DNA of 64,000 nt from assembly GCA_900708905.1 (NCBI GenBank), contig CAADRB010000019.1, forward strand, positions 1,119,514 to 1,183,513. Direction: 5' to 3'. A program made the translations under genes and the position numbers. A model generated the notes under the pieces. That model saw only the letters and a program-made list of their open reading frames with translations, did not search any database and was not told the origin of the DNA. Shown here in pieces: positions 12,392-25,965 of this stretch. This stretch comes from Hymenolepis diminuta. Lineage: Eukaryota > Platyhelminthes > Cestoda > Cyclophyllidea > Hymenolepididae. The stretch's first letter is position 1. Each line of letters begins with the position of its first letter.

Positions 12392-13974
12392 TGGCTTCAC
12401 AATTACAATTTTCACTTAGTTGTCATTATTTACTATGAAATAATCTGATAAAAGATATTTTTACTTTTTACGTGAATATATACGGTCATGACTTCAATGG
12501 TTGTAACGTCTAAATATTCAGTCTAGCCAGGCGGTCACTTGAGGCTCTAGTCAATAACCTGGTATCACGTATTTCTGAAACAAGATATGTATATATTCAT
12601 AAAGTAGTTGATATGATGATACAGCAATATCGACTATTATTACGAATCGGTTATTAAATATTCAGTAAAAGTGCTCCTTGTTTGCCTGAAAACAGTTCAT
12701 ATTATTATCAATTAATTGTATGGTTAATTCGACACCCCTAAAAATTTTTATAAAGATTTTCTTTACATTTGATGGGACAATTTTGCATGTTAAAAAATTC
12801 TTTTTAAGTCAAAATGGTTTTAATATAAAGCAGCTTTTTTATTGCCTTTGCCAAACTGACTATCTTTCGTAAATAAATGTAACTTTAGAATATTAGAAAA
12901 ACTCACAATTTTATTATAAAACCTTTTCGAATAAATAGGAAGAATATTATAAACCGGTTGGAGTCTTTTATACAATAACAAAAAGAGAGGAATCTAAGTC
13001 TGACCTTTAGATTCAGGCCGATTATACCGATGTACTATTAATGTCTGGAAAATAGGAAAAATTTTTTGAGAAAGATAAATGGAATAATACGTAAAAAATA
13101 CTTCTTATACTGTCATAATTGTAAAAATTTATAGAAATGGAACAAAATCGTTAGCTTTAAAGAAAGGCACATTCTATCAATGATAATATTAGTCAATAAG
13201 AAATATTTATATCTAAATGTCGAGAAACACATTTTTGTAAATTTTTATTCTATAAATGATGCGGTTGACACTCACTGCTAGCGATATAAGATGTTAAAGC
13301 TTTTACAATTAGAGATTCATTTACTTAACCACTAACCATCGGCCGAAGTAGCACTTACCTCTAAAAGATGAGACAGATCAGCGTAATTAGACTTGGAAAA
13401 TCTATGAATTTTATAACAGAATCTAATATCAACAAATATGCATAATTAAATTGTTTATCCCTAGCCTTCATAAAGTAAAAATCAATAATAAAGTAAATGA
13501 TAAGTTCCAATTTATATATTTTATTAGCTAGAAATTTATTTTATTCTTCTTATATCCGTTATCAAATTACAAAAAACGATAAAAATCCACTGATTACAAT
13601 TAGATACATTTGCGTTCTACAAATTTATGGCCGTGTAGAATATAAACTACTCTAATTTGGTATCTTTTTCAGCTACCTAATATTCTAGTACAGTAATTTA
13701 TTAAAAACTATTTACATTCCCCTTAAGTTGAAATGAATTACTGCTACCTAACAAAAATTATTCCACTTCCGTTGAAATGATTTATAGTTAAAAATTTCCA
13801 TCTTGACATTTAAGTATTTAATATGTTCTTGTTTGCATTTATTAACTAAGTCTGTATTTACATTTAAGGCAGACTTTTATTTAATGTATGGGGTTTTGAA
13901 AATAATTTATGTTTATAAGCATTATTGCCATTGATACTAAAGACAAAATTCTAAAGTATACAATTTTAACTGTA
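12392..13974. other. AT-rich region, no gene recognised
   Basis: No coding sequence is supported. Around 13330-13380 there is a motif resembling the end of Rep-A (gcacttacctctaaa then agatgagacag), and on the other strand a tRNA-like GGTTAGTGGTTAAG. Neither is strong enough to call. Confidence 0.45.
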
Positions 13975-14530
13975 TGAAGCAGCTGAAAGAGGTAAACAAG
14001 AAGTACGAAAAAGGATAAGTAAAAGGGGGACGAAAAGGTATTAAAAACAATGTCAAGATAGCACGAAGTTTTACAAAATTTGATTTTTTGATCTTGGGTT
14101 GGACAATTCTTAAAAAAAAATGATTTTGTATTCCTATATTTAAATTGTATTGTTCGCCTATGATTTTCAAGTGCTAAACTACAATTTTTAGTGCCTGTGG
14201 ATCGGTTCTTATTCATGATGGTCGATCCCGTTACTTCACATTTTCCTTTTTTTCTATGTTTGAGATGACAGTGATGTTACATGACATCAGGTAACTTACG
14301 GTTTCACCATGGCAGAGATGAGATAAGCAGCATAACTAATTAATTTTTATGTTATTTTAACGAAATTGCTCTGCTTTTTTTAAATTTAAATTCCTGCCAG
14401 ATTTTTGGACTACGCACTATGTATTATGTACATAAGACAAATCCCAAACTAGAGCAGTGCTTTGTTTCAATATTAAAGTATTCATAGTAATTTATACTAT
14501 TTAAGTTTACTGGCATTGTATTGAGAACAG
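13975..14530 (+). repeat. Rep-A interspersed repeat, copy 3
   Basis: Starts with cagctgaaagaggtaaac and ggataagtaaaaggggga. It continues through gatcttgggttgg and gatggtcgatcccgttact to aacttacggtttcaccatgg and cagagatgagata (about 14300-14325). Beyond that, aatttttatgtta and ggcattgtatt-gagaac recur in copy 5 as well, suggesting the full unit is longer than 350 bp. Confidence 0.62.
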
Positions 14531-17500
14531 AATGGATGAAATGGATCCAGTAGGTCTCAGAAATTTGCTCTTAGGTATGGTCTGTATTATCAAGAGTGGT
14601 TTGAATCTTAACTCGATTTAAGGTTAATCTTGGAGGCATGAGATATTTAAATATAAATCCGAAAAAAATGAAGTTTTTTCTAACTAATTTTACTTATGTA
14701 GATGGTAATTGAACAGGAGAAAAACCATTGCTTGCTTCATTCATAAAATATGTGTTTATTTTGCATTTTGTATTACGGATCTACCTGGATGATATCATAA
14801 CAACTAAGAATATGAGCGCCTATTAATAAAGATGATACACAAAATATTAATTGAACAAGCAGATACGTAACCGTAGCAGAAGTTTTTTCGGATAAAGGGA
14901 AGAGAAATTTATTCGATGGGATTCGGGAAAATTCATTCTTCTCTTTCAAACCGAAGAACATATTCTGCTGCTTTTAAACGTCTTTCCAAAAGGTTTGCTC
15001 TGATTTCAAAGTAAACGCAGAGGTATGTCGTTTCAGCCATTCTTGTCTTTAAGATAAGAAATCCGAAAATGAAAGCCTTTTTTGACTTATTGGCCACAGG
15101 GAACAGCGATTTATTTTAATAGTACTTCCCTCTCACCAAACATTAGCATACCGTCAGCATCTTCTCACCCCACTGTTTTTGCCCAAATTTCATTAACACA
15201 AAGACTTTTACTACTGACACTGATAGCTATTTTATCCACAACGACACAATCAAACCGAAGTCTTCCTTAGCGTCCAGATAGATTTGCTGTGGCCATGACC
15301 TTGTGGAATCTTTATTTTTCACTTTTCCCTGAAATCTATCAAATTTAAGGGCGTAGGGGATCTGGGAAGACTTTCATAGCACTTCAAGGACAATATCTTT
15401 ATTTTTAGAAGCTTGGCCGGCTTTTTATATTGCTTGACTCTGCAAAAGTGTTATACTAAGATCAGCGTTTCAGCTGCATTGAGGAAAGTCTCTAGTCTGA
15501 AATTATCAGATACCCTTAGTATTATTGCTGAAAGGCCTTGGTAGAGGAATGGTTCTACAAAGATTTCGATAAGCATTTTTCATTAAAAAACTAAGTGATG
15601 TTTTACAAAAATGCATAATCGCATTTATAACTTGAAATAAAATTTTTTAAGGTCACTAAACAAACTTTAAATTAGGATTTAATTTATTGATTTTATTTTT
15701 GGTCATATGTTCTTAAAACAGTACAAGATTGACTATATTGACCCAAACAAATTTCAATCTGCTCTGCGAATGGTTAATTCGTAGATAAACTTTGTATGTA
15801 ATAGGCGCCTACGTTAAAATATGTAACAACCGTCTGATCTTAGTTTATTTTAGAATAATCTTTTGCAAATACTTTCTAACTGCTACTTATTGGAGGCAAA
15901 TCGAAACAAAGCAAATGCACAATTAATATTCTAAATATACATGTTTACTTTCATATTAAATAATTCTTTTACAAAAGGTTTTTTAATCCTTTAAACAAAA
16001 TCCCTAAAATACATTGCTTAATGTTTTAAAAATTTAAAAAGCTTGACCTTTACTTCTCTATTCTGTTTATGTTTCTCCTCTCAATATTAAGACTATATAG
16101 TTAGATACAATCACGTAAAGGCTCATTTTCTTCGTATCACAAAGGTTCCACTAACGTGATCCCCGATGCATCATGATTTTTTGAGCTCATGTATGGTAGA
16201 AATGTGACACCTCTATTGGGAGTAAAGGTCATTTTATTTAACCAGTCAGTTAGTCCTAAAAATTTTTAATGTCCTATTGCTTTCAAATTGAATTAAAAGA
16301 ACATTTTAAGGTTGCATCCAACCATTAGGCATTGTATTTGTGCTAGAAGTATAGGAAATTAAAAAAAATGCCACTGCAAATTATTTGTCTTGCCGATACG
16401 CAAAAGTTAAATTTCCACTTTTGTTTGTTTTTTAGGATTTCAACGAAGTAAGAAAACTAGTAAAGAAAAATTTTTTCTAAAAACAGAAATAGTTCAAAGC
16501 AGTGTGCAAAACACATTCATTGTGTTTTACATTAGCTATACTAATAGATAAATAAATGAAGGTTATTAAAAGTTCAATTTTTAAAAATCGATAGTTATTA
16601 ATATCTATTTTTAATCTTAATTTTAAATTCATTGTAAAATTTCGGCAATGGCTGCCTTATCTACGGTAAAAAACACTATCCACCAAAATTAAGGATATAT
16701 TTAAAAATGTGTAACCCGATTTAAATTATATGATATAACGCTGAATTACCAAACAGGTTTTTTGCATATTTGTTAATATTGATTAAGTTTTTTAAATAAT
16801 AAAGTAAAGTGCCGTTTAACTTTCAAGCCACATGAATAAAATATTTTACGACATCTCAAACATAGTTTCGGTTAGCTGGTACAGAGGCGTTCAGTCTGGT
16901 ACGTTTAACAATGAGATTTCTTTATTAGACAATTTATACTAACTTTCCTGAGTTCAAAAAATAATCCAAGGTGCCTACCATAAAAGCAGTTTGTTTGGTC
17001 GTGTCTGATGCAGCAGATATAGGTTTTGTTTCAATCAAGTCTCACAATGATAACGGATATCCGATATGGAGCTATCTTTGCGTTTCGTAAGTATACTCAT
17101 AATTTCTTATAATAAACACCTGCTGGAGATTTACGTAACTTTTATTCTCCATCTAAGATATACATTAATTTTGTGAAAACTGAAATTATCAAGATCAGTA
17201 TAAACACTTTTTCTCTCTGGGTAATAAATTTACACTTTTGCCTCTTTTATGGATTAATACCTCCGGAACCAATTGATTTGGATTTTGGAATGCATCTGAA
17301 ACTGGTAAAAGCAATTTTAATGATGTGAGATTTAAAACGCAGAACAGCAGAATAAACTCTGAAGTAATATTTGAACCACTCAATAACGATTTTATTAATT
17401 TATTGAGTCATAGCAAATTTTGCTTTTCTTGCCACAAATAAGTTAAGGGTTTTATATTTGTTCTTGACTTATACCAGCCAATTTTGTATGAATATGACTG

Positions 17501-20500
17501 TTCTACTTAATCAAAATTGCTTTTTTTCTTCTGTCTTAATCTTAAATTGATTTTTACCTATCCCTCTACTTAGGCACCACTAAAGCATCATGTTGAAACA
17601 AATAAATCTCTAGCAATTATACTCAGTATAAATATTTAAAATCTTTTACGATAAAGCGTTACTATCGGTTACGTTATTTCGCTTCCTTTTTTTATTAACT
17701 ATTAATTCAGTATATTTTATATTATTTTTTTAATTAAACAGACCAACTCTCCACAGATATAAGAAGAGGTACCAGAGGTATCATTCGCTGAGTCACTGTA
17801 ATCCAACGGAGCAAACTACGAACTTCAAATTTTCCGCATCTTATAATTGCCAAGCATAACCGTCTCATCTTTTAAAAGACAAATTCGATATCAACTCCAA
17901 GAAAATTATTTCACTCACAATAACATTTTATTTCACACGCAGTCAAGCTTTCTCACCGATACATCTTTAAGCTGCCGTTATCCACTAAATAGTCCATTAA
18001 CATTTTCTTCTACTGGCTCCTATTTTTAGTGCAAAGAATTGTGAACTTTTCTAGCCATGATCATAATTTTAATCTCAGCCGTGATGGGAGAATATAAAGT
18101 AAAAATACATTGATATTCATTAAAATCTACACAATATTTATTAAAATATTTTGCCTACACATAAATTTAAAAATAACCATTATTAAATTTTAAAAAAAAC
18201 AAAGAAGACATTTTCCCTATAACAAACGTCTACATTTTATGACAATTTCTTTCCAAAAGTCTTTATTGTAAAACCTCATTTCAAGCTCAATTTCGCTTGA
18301 AGTCCTCTGATTATTCCAATATTCCTCCCACGTTAATTATTCATTAATTATTGTTATGTTATGCAGATTGCTTCAGCTGACGTTGGTTTATTCCAATTAT
18401 CAATTCAGATAGAGTCTTTCCGACAAGCCTTAAGTGGGCAGTTGTCCAGAATTTCACAGCAATATTTTTTCATCGGTTCCGACAGTACTACTTCCCCGTT
18501 TATATTTAGCAGATCATTATTCTTGGGTGCTACGCCCAAAACAGAACGTGGCACTCACCTTTGGGTAGAGGTAAGATTCCTAGTTGCTGTATTCCCGATT
18601 GCATTATTTTTTATTCTTATTTCCATCCAGTGATCATTGAAGAATAATTTCAGGATACTTCTTCCATTTTTACCCTATTTCCGTACAATACTGACAATTT
18701 TGTAGAAATTTTTCTTGGTATTTTGGTTCTGTATCCGATTTTTCATTGCATGGTTAGTTATTTCTCACGCCTGATTGACCATTGGTCTTAATCCGTTTGG
18801 CTGAACTTATCAAAAATAAATTGCCCCTTAGGTTTGTGTAAATAAATTTCTGACCATCGCAAGTGCTTAATATGCTTCAGACAAAGCAAAAAATCTCATT
18901 AACTGCAGTAGTTTGCAGGCATCTTATTATTGTCTTTGTTTACTTGCAAGAATTTGCCCTTGGGAAAGAAAATGAATAAAAGAGAATTAAACGAATATGG
19001 AGGTTGCATAAATTGAGTTCTAACTATAGTATAACCTCTTGGGTGAACACTATGCTACTGAGTAGAAGAAACAAAATTGTTGCCAAATAAAACCAAAGCA
19101 TTGATATTTCTTATAAGACATTTTTTCACTTATTTACCTGAAGTTATTTATTTCATGAATTTTTATTACAATCTTGCCAGGCATGTGACATTTGCATATG
19201 AGCCGTGCTATGCAAAGGAGCTCAAATACTTAATATGGTCTTTAGATTAGAGACCAGACTGTTTATTCATCATTACCATGGCATATTTTAATAATATTAC
19301 TATTCACGCCTGTAAAATTTTGAACATGTTCTATCAAATATGTAATAATTTCAAAATTATCCACATATGCTAAATGTTTTAATAACCACTCACATTCTGG
19401 GGAACTCAAGGGTCTCTTTTTCATATCCACACAGGTGCCTTAGACTTTTACTACAGTGAGTTTGACTATTGTTCGAAAGAACAGAGGATACTTGCCTGAT
19501 GTCCCTCTACATAGAAAATGCTTCACTTGAGTCTTTTCTGTTACCTTTTGAGATATCTAGGAATCGATTTCTGCATTTGGCAGCTTTAATTCATTTAATC
19601 TTGATAAATTGTAGGATGAAAATTAAGTCAATGGCTTTCCTTAAATAATGGGCATTTCAGTGTAAAAATAATTTTAAGTCTTATTTTTATATATCTGAAT
19701 CAAATTAGGAATGCTATATTAAATGTACAAACATATGTTCAGAATTAATACGACTTGTTTAATTTTTACCTTTTTAAAATGTTTGCCTCTTATTACCGCT
19801 TCTCTTTAACAGAGCTTTAATATACCAAATTTAAAATTTTAATAATTATAAAATAGCTTATTTAAAAATTTGATCAATGATTACTGGACAAAATCAATAA
19901 AACGAAATTGCAAATTATAAGCAAACTATTGAAAAATCATATTTAAAATTATTAATCAACTTTCTTTCTAGTGTACTTCAACTAAAATTAATCTACATTG
20001 GAAATCACTAATTAAACTGAAACATTATAGCAATTTTTGCAGCGTAATCTTTTTATTTTCTGAACTATTTTTAAATAAATGTCAGTGGAAATTTGCATAA
20101 AGCTAATCTTATGAAATTGTGAAAATTTCCTAATATAAAGCACAGACAAAAAGATAAAATAAATCTGATTTTTGGATAGTGATTGCTACACGTTGTCAAG
20201 TATTTCAGTTTAATGGTTAATTTAATTTTACTAGGCACGAAAGCGAAACTGAGGTACAATTTTTATAAAACGGGTGACTGGTAAAATTGTTGTGAGGTGA
20301 AATTTATATAAAGGGCTATTTTCGCTATCTTTTGCAAAATTTGTACACTATATTTAAACTATTTTATAACATTATTTTCTTGAAATCCAAACATAAAAAT
20401 GTAATATTTTGATAATTTTAAATGAAGACAGAATTTCTTCCGCTAATTTAAATCCCGTTAATTTGTCTTTTAATTTATGAATGCTTGAAAAAATAAGACA

Positions 20501-23500
20501 TTACAAAATACTTTTAAAATTAAAATTTTTATTAGAATGCATGAAACAAAAATTATTTATTGAACATTTATTTTTGTTAAAACGTCTTGTTCATATTCCG
20601 ATTTATTTATAAACATTAATGAAATTGTTTCCATTTTAAATATTCTTTTAGATTTCCGAAATATGCCTGCTTACAGTATATGAAACATTACTAAGTTGTG
20701 ATTTTCCCTATGTTGCGAATCAAGGTTAAATGAATGTCTGGCTGATTCTTCTAAGTCTGCCATTCAATCCTTTTTTATCATTGGACAGTGTAAATCCTCA
20801 TTCTGATTTTTCCATTTTAGAAAAGAAAAATGCCTGAATGATTTTAAAATCAGACACATCAGTGTAGATTATATAAAGTTAAATGAATGCCTTTTGAAAC
20901 GCGGATAAAATATATATAAGGCAAATTGGCTAATAAATAAATGAAGTGTATTAAAATTGGCTCTATAATAGTCCGAATTTTAAAAAATCCTCGTTTCAAT
21001 CTATGTATATCCCGTCACGCAATAAAGAATTTGATTTTCCATAAAAATTTAAGCAAAAACGATGTCAATGAAGAATTGAGTAAAATTTAATATTTACCAT
21101 AAAGAATTGTAAAGATTATGTATGTAGATTAATAGATAACTCTCTTACTAATTTTTTAAAAATTGTGTCGTAAATATTAATGCAAAAAATGATATTTTAA
21201 TTTAATCTCTATTTTAATGGTGAATTATTAAACATCATAAATAAAATTACTCCGATCGAATAAATACAGCCCAATTTCAATTAAAATTTGTAAAATCTCT
21301 ACTGTTGCCACATGTGTTTCAACTTTTAATATTTTTATATCCCGAGTGTTACGAATAAATAACCCTTGTCTTTACATAGATTATTCAATTATACATTAAG
21401 GACGAGGAAAAATCGATCCGGATTTTGATTTAGAACGTCCGCGCATTTTCGGTTTGCATTTGCACAATACGTCTAATTTCTATTTTTAGCTAATTAAATA
21501 TGAAAATTTGTACCTTCTCAAGGCAAAGGACATATATATTTGTATTTATTTAGTCAGTATAATATAAACTGTATACGACTTAATATAAATGGAATATATT
21601 TAGTTAACTTAAGTCAAACGCAAAATAAGCCTATTGTGAATTTAATCAGTATGCTAAAATAATTTTGATTTTTTATTGCAGTGTTCCATTTACTCACCAG
21701 AAGAATAAATTTTTATAATGAAAATAAATTGCAGAGTTATTGAATTAGAGTTTCATTGTAATTTCTCTAACTCGTGAATAATTAAACCAAAAAACATGGG
21801 TTATATAAAAGTTTTTTTAAATTATTATTTCATCAAATCACCCTCAGTGGCTTTGAATATGCTGAAAATTAATTTTTGCAGCTAAAATATCTGCTGTCGT
21901 AGTGTTTTTTCATGCTGATAAAAGTCCCAATAGTGACCACCTAAAAGGATATCAAGCAAGCGGTACTTAAATAGGTTAATAATTCTTCATTGCTAAATTG
22001 GATCTTTTCCGGTTAATGGGTATCAAAATATAATGCCTTCAAAATGAAATATTGTTCTTCAATGAGGATTTGAGTTAAGTTTAATGTTTACAGGTACATG
22101 ATTCTAAATTTTGCCCAATTGTGTAATATTTAAGAGTTGGTATTTTATTTAAATAATACAAACTATATTTAACCAATTTCAGTTTTATCTTTTATAAATA
22201 CACATGATGAAAAAGGATTTCCATTTATTTAGAAAAATAACATAATTTACAGTTACACAAAAAGTGGATGCATTTAATATTCATCTAACATCACAGGCTC
22301 AACTTAAGTGGACAATCAAATAAAGTGCAACAGTACCACACTCAATGTTTTAAGCATATTCACCCACTTTGACAATAAACCTAGAAATGCGATTAATAAA
22401 TGGATAGTTATTTGGTATTTTCTAAAAAAGAAATGAAAGATACGAATTATTTACGATAATTTGTTTAATTAATCAAAAAGCGTTAATCTAAATTGTGAAG
22501 AGTTTTGTTTCAATTAATTACATCTCATTAGAAATGTCCTCTTTTGCTTTATTGACTGAATTAAAATTAAAAGATTTCTTGTTTATCAATGGGCACCTTG
22601 TACGTGAAATGATCAAGCGCATTGGTTAGCTTGGTAGTGAAGTAGTGAAATCAGATTTTTTCACCAGGAGCATTCAAGAATGCTACTCTTCCGCCTAAAA
22701 TTATTGTTAAACTATGTTTTACGAGTAGAATATGGAAGTTATAATTATGCTCTTCTCAATAATGACTCAAATGCTACCTAATCAGTGCGCAAACTTGATA
22801 ATCTTGTGTGACAAAAGTTATTTTTTATTCTTATAAATAATAATTAAAAAAAGTATCAAAACGAGTTCAATTTTGGTTTGTATCCATTAGGGCATTTTAA
22901 AAGGCTGGAAGATATTACCAAATTAAAAGTGTTTTTTGTTTTATTTTTTTAATATTTGCTGGTAAGCGGTTTTCCATCATCATCGTTAATAGTTGGTAAT
23001 TTTGTGTAATACAGCTTTATCTTGAACAAGACAATTAAAAATACATTAAACTTACTTCAATTTTTTCTCTCCTTTAAACCCTATCTTACATTTTAATAAA
23101 TTAAGATGGGTATTTAAATAGCCTAGAAATGAATGCAAAAATAATTTTGCCATGTGTTGACATTTCAGATAATTCATTATGGAAATGCTTTAAAATGATT
23201 CAATAAGTAGAACCTTTAAAAATCGCATTACTCAATTGTGTCATATTGCATATTTAGCTTCAAAATATAAAACACCCTGGAGTAAATTTTAAGTAGATGA
23301 ATAACGGAAAGTTCATAAAAAATGATGTTAATTGGCATATTGTATTAAGCTGTGAATATAAACTCCTTTGTCAAAATTTTGCCTTATATTCTGATTCTAT
23401 TTCGACTCGTTCTTATTTAGGAAAGTGTAAGCGCTTCCACACTTACGGAGGAAATTAATTGATGCGAAGTATTCAAGTGAATCAGTTGGCTAGAAAGAAT

Positions 23501-24690
23501 TTTTGTTAAAGGAACGCACCTAGAATTACGTAAATTATGAAATTCGATCTTTAAACGCATGCAGAAGATAGCACAATACTTCCAAAATTCAATTAAATAG
23601 TAATTGTTTAAAAATAGTTCTTCACCTCCTCTTCTGTAGTTACCGGTCAATTTTACTCTCTTGATTTATTTATTTTATTTATTTTAGATAGTATGAAACA
23701 GCATACGAATTCATACATTTGAATTAACGTTATAAAATTGTATTGTCAGGCAATAGCTTTTGAAGTGCACCCCCCTCCACCCCATCAAACGAGGACAAGA
23801 AGCCATCTAAAGAGATTATTTTCGTCTTCATTTCAATGCTTTCAGACGTAATAAAATACCAGTAAATTCCAAAATTACAACTAACATCAAATTTTTATTC
23901 TGATTTTGTAATTAAGCATTTCAAATAAATTAAAGTGGTAAAATAAAATCCAGTTGGCTTAAGGCCATTTGATGAATATTTGTAAAGATAAAAATTTTCC
24001 AATATGAAAAAATAATTAATTTTGTAATACATATGTTTAATATAATATGTTTACGTCATATTTCATGCTTTTAAATCTACCTCAACCTTCTAAAAACTTA
24101 AAAAGGCACAAATTAATATTATGAAATAACCTTAAAACGTTATATAAATATTTTGATTGATGTCTGTACTGGAAGCGATTTTTTGTAAATACTACATCAA
24201 GGGTATACTTCACAATGGTAGCTGTGTTCGTGATACACTAATATAATATTTGCACAGTAATTACTTGCGCCAGATTTGATATAAAATGACTTGAATAGCA
24301 CCACCTTAAAATTTTGCTCTACTTTATTGCCGATGTCATCAAAAATTCTTTATTATTACTAGCACATGTCTTTAAAATAAAACATTTACACATTACTTCA
24401 CTTACTTTTCCCACATGTGCATTATCTCTAATTGCGATTCATTTATCGATTTTATATAATTTATTTACAGATGAGGATTTCACTAGTTCCCAACACTTTA
24501 ATGGTTTGTCGAGTTCCTTCATTTTTAGCTTTATACCCCACCACTTCTAAGTCATGCTGGTTAAATGTCTAGTGCCTTCGATCCCCTTCCAACGCATATA
24601 AATTTCAGTCATTATTTTGCGGCTGTTCACTCAGTTCATTTATGGAAAATCAAGGCTCAGTTCATTTCATCACTACTGCAGTTATCTCTA
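14531..24690. other. 10-kb AT-rich desert, no gene recognised
   Basis: I find no host exon or transposon domain. The stretch 15080-15560 is GC- and C-richer than its surroundings and contains open frames of about 60 codons without recognisable motifs. 17850-18640 is similarly C-richer, with an unremarkable 90-codon open frame at 18361-18633. These may be very old retrotransposon insertions. Confidence 0.5.
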
Positions 24691-24717
24691 CAGAGTGCAT
24701 GCGTTATCTGAGGCCAC
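24691..24717 (+). repeat. left terminal inverted repeat of the Tc1-like element
   Basis: Begins cagagtgcatgcg directly after TA at 24689-24690. It pairs with 25939-25965 on the other strand, with 6 mismatches in 27 positions. Confidence 0.88.
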
Positions 24718-24780
24718 TTATATTTTTATAACTTAAACTAACTCGATAATAATTAGTGTATTTTTACATCAAAAGATCTC

Positions 24781-25860
24781 ATGAAAGATGCCACTATAAC
24801 TAGTGAAATGAAAAGACACACTGTAGTATCGTCCATAAAAGCGAAACACAGCAATTTAGAAATTGAAAGATCTCCAAAAGTCGCTACATTTTTTGTTTAC
24901 AAAGTTAGAAAGGAGATGAATGAAATCAATGGAAATGGATTGGCAGCCACGAGGAAGGGAAAACAGCATTGTCAACGCTCTGCTGACTCACTCGGAACAC
25001 CCAAGTTTGTCAGAAGAGTGCATGCCATGATGGACGAAAATCCTGGGGAGTTAATGCGCGACATCTTGCCAAACATCTTCAAGTGTCTGAAGGAACAACA
25101 ATGTATAAGGAATGTTGTTCATCGACATCTCGGATACAAATCTCATACGTTCTTAGACGAGGTCAGTTCACGTGGACAAAAACAACTCAAGAGAATCGTT
25201 TAATGCGCGCACAACTCCTCTTAAACAAATTGAGGCACCTAGAAGAACAGGAGTGTCTTTGATTTTTCTCCCACGAAAGTCAGTAGAAGAAATGATAAGT
25301 GGCTATATGCTGGCGGATCCCACTGGAGTCCCAACTGTTATGCATGCGCGCACGAAGTTTCCAGCAACGGCGACGGTTTTCGGTGTTGTGAAAGACACAT
25401 CATGACTCCTCCATTTTTCCACAGGACTTTAGAGTCAAGCAGATGCCTGTGTGGAGACTCGTCAAAGCATTGTTGTTAATCCTTGGATAGACAGCGTAGC
25501 CAATGGAGAAGGACCCTAACTCTCCTGACACGGTTCGGCTCCATCCCATAAAGCTCTCAAAATTTGATAGATAGCCGAGAATTTTCATTATCATGTCCCA
25601 CCAAACTTATGGCCGCCTCCTAACTCACCGCATCTTAATTGTTTGCATTATTACGTGTGGGGTGGGGCGTGGTTGAAAAGGAAATTAATAAGCATCCCAT
25701 AACACCTACTCCACCTCTCTGATGGATGTAATAGTCCGAGGAATGGTAGACTTAAATAAAGACTATCTGATGAGAGCTTGTAGTTGCTCTCGAGCTTGAT
25801 TTGATTCGGTAATAGAAGCCGAAGGGAGATACATATAAGAGAAGTTAGGTCAACATTAAG
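24781..25860 (+). pseudogene. Tc1-like transposase, degenerate
   Basis: The ATG at 24781 opens 140 codons covering the N-terminal DNA-binding region: a helix-turn-helix-like stretch with VYKVRKEMNE, then the linker RSADSLGTPKFVRRVHAMMDENPG and IRNVVHRHLGYKSH. The frame shifts near 25160-25190, where ENRLMRAQLLLNKLRHLEEQ reads in another frame. Later pieces include RRNDKWLYA, ADPTGVPTVMH, KFPATATVFGVV, PWIDSVANG, GSAPSHKALK, PPNLWPP and HYYVWG. The first catalytic Asp is replaced by His (CAC at 25272-25274) with a deletion after it. The third catalytic position also reads His in CLHYYVWG. The second is obscured by a frameshift just before SAPSH. It therefore cannot be active. Family knowledge: such proteins cut and paste the element at TA sites. 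Confidence 0.92.
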
Positions 25861-25938
25861 TTTATTTGTTTTGTTATAAGAAATTGTAAGCCTCAATCAC
25901 TAACAGTTTAATTTTCTGTCTTCCTATAAGTGCATAAG

Positions 25939-25965
25939 GTGACCTAAGATACCTCATGAACACTG
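25939..25965 (-). repeat. right terminal inverted repeat of the Tc1-like element
   Basis: The minus strand begins cagtgttcatgagg, matching the left end. The flanking dinucleotide is CA in place of the expected TA. Confidence 0.88.

Larger units (their letters stand above)
24691..25965 (+). mobile_element. Tc1/mariner-superfamily (Tc1-like) DNA transposon, inactive, with both TIRs
   Basis: The element is bounded by a 27-base inverted repeat (24691-24717 and 25939-25965) with 21 of 27 positions matching, both ends starting CAG. TA precedes the left end (24689-24690); the right flank reads CA, a one-base decay of the TA duplication expected for this superfamily. The length of 1275 bp is typical. 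The transposase inside is on the plus strand and broken by several frameshifts, stops and lost catalytic residues. A weaker match between the two ends continues for about 15 bases inward of the repeats. Confidence 0.92.

Noticed and set aside
13325..13380. Overlap of a tRNA-like A box (minus strand) and a Rep-A-like ending (plus strand).
   Set aside because: Each match is limited to about 15 bases and the neighbouring blocks required for either family are missing.
13881..14216. Minus-strand open frame of 111 codons.
   Set aside because: It lies antisense across Rep-A copy 3, has Phe/Leu-rich low-information composition and no family features.
15349..15390. Apparent P-loop GSGKT in a plus-strand frame.
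   Set aside because: A TAA stop lies one codon before the matched GRRGSGKT and no other helicase or NTPase motif follows; coincidence is the simpler reading.
22610..22690. tRNA-like gcgcattggttagc on the plus strand with a possible B box near 22670.
   Set aside because: The B-box match is poor, spacing is off, and no similarity to the SINE bodies described could be seen.
25172..25405. Separate 77-codon gene inside the Tc1-like element.
   Set aside because: It is a frameshifted piece of the same transposase (ADPTGVPTVMH and KFPATATVFG are transposase blocks), not an independent gene.
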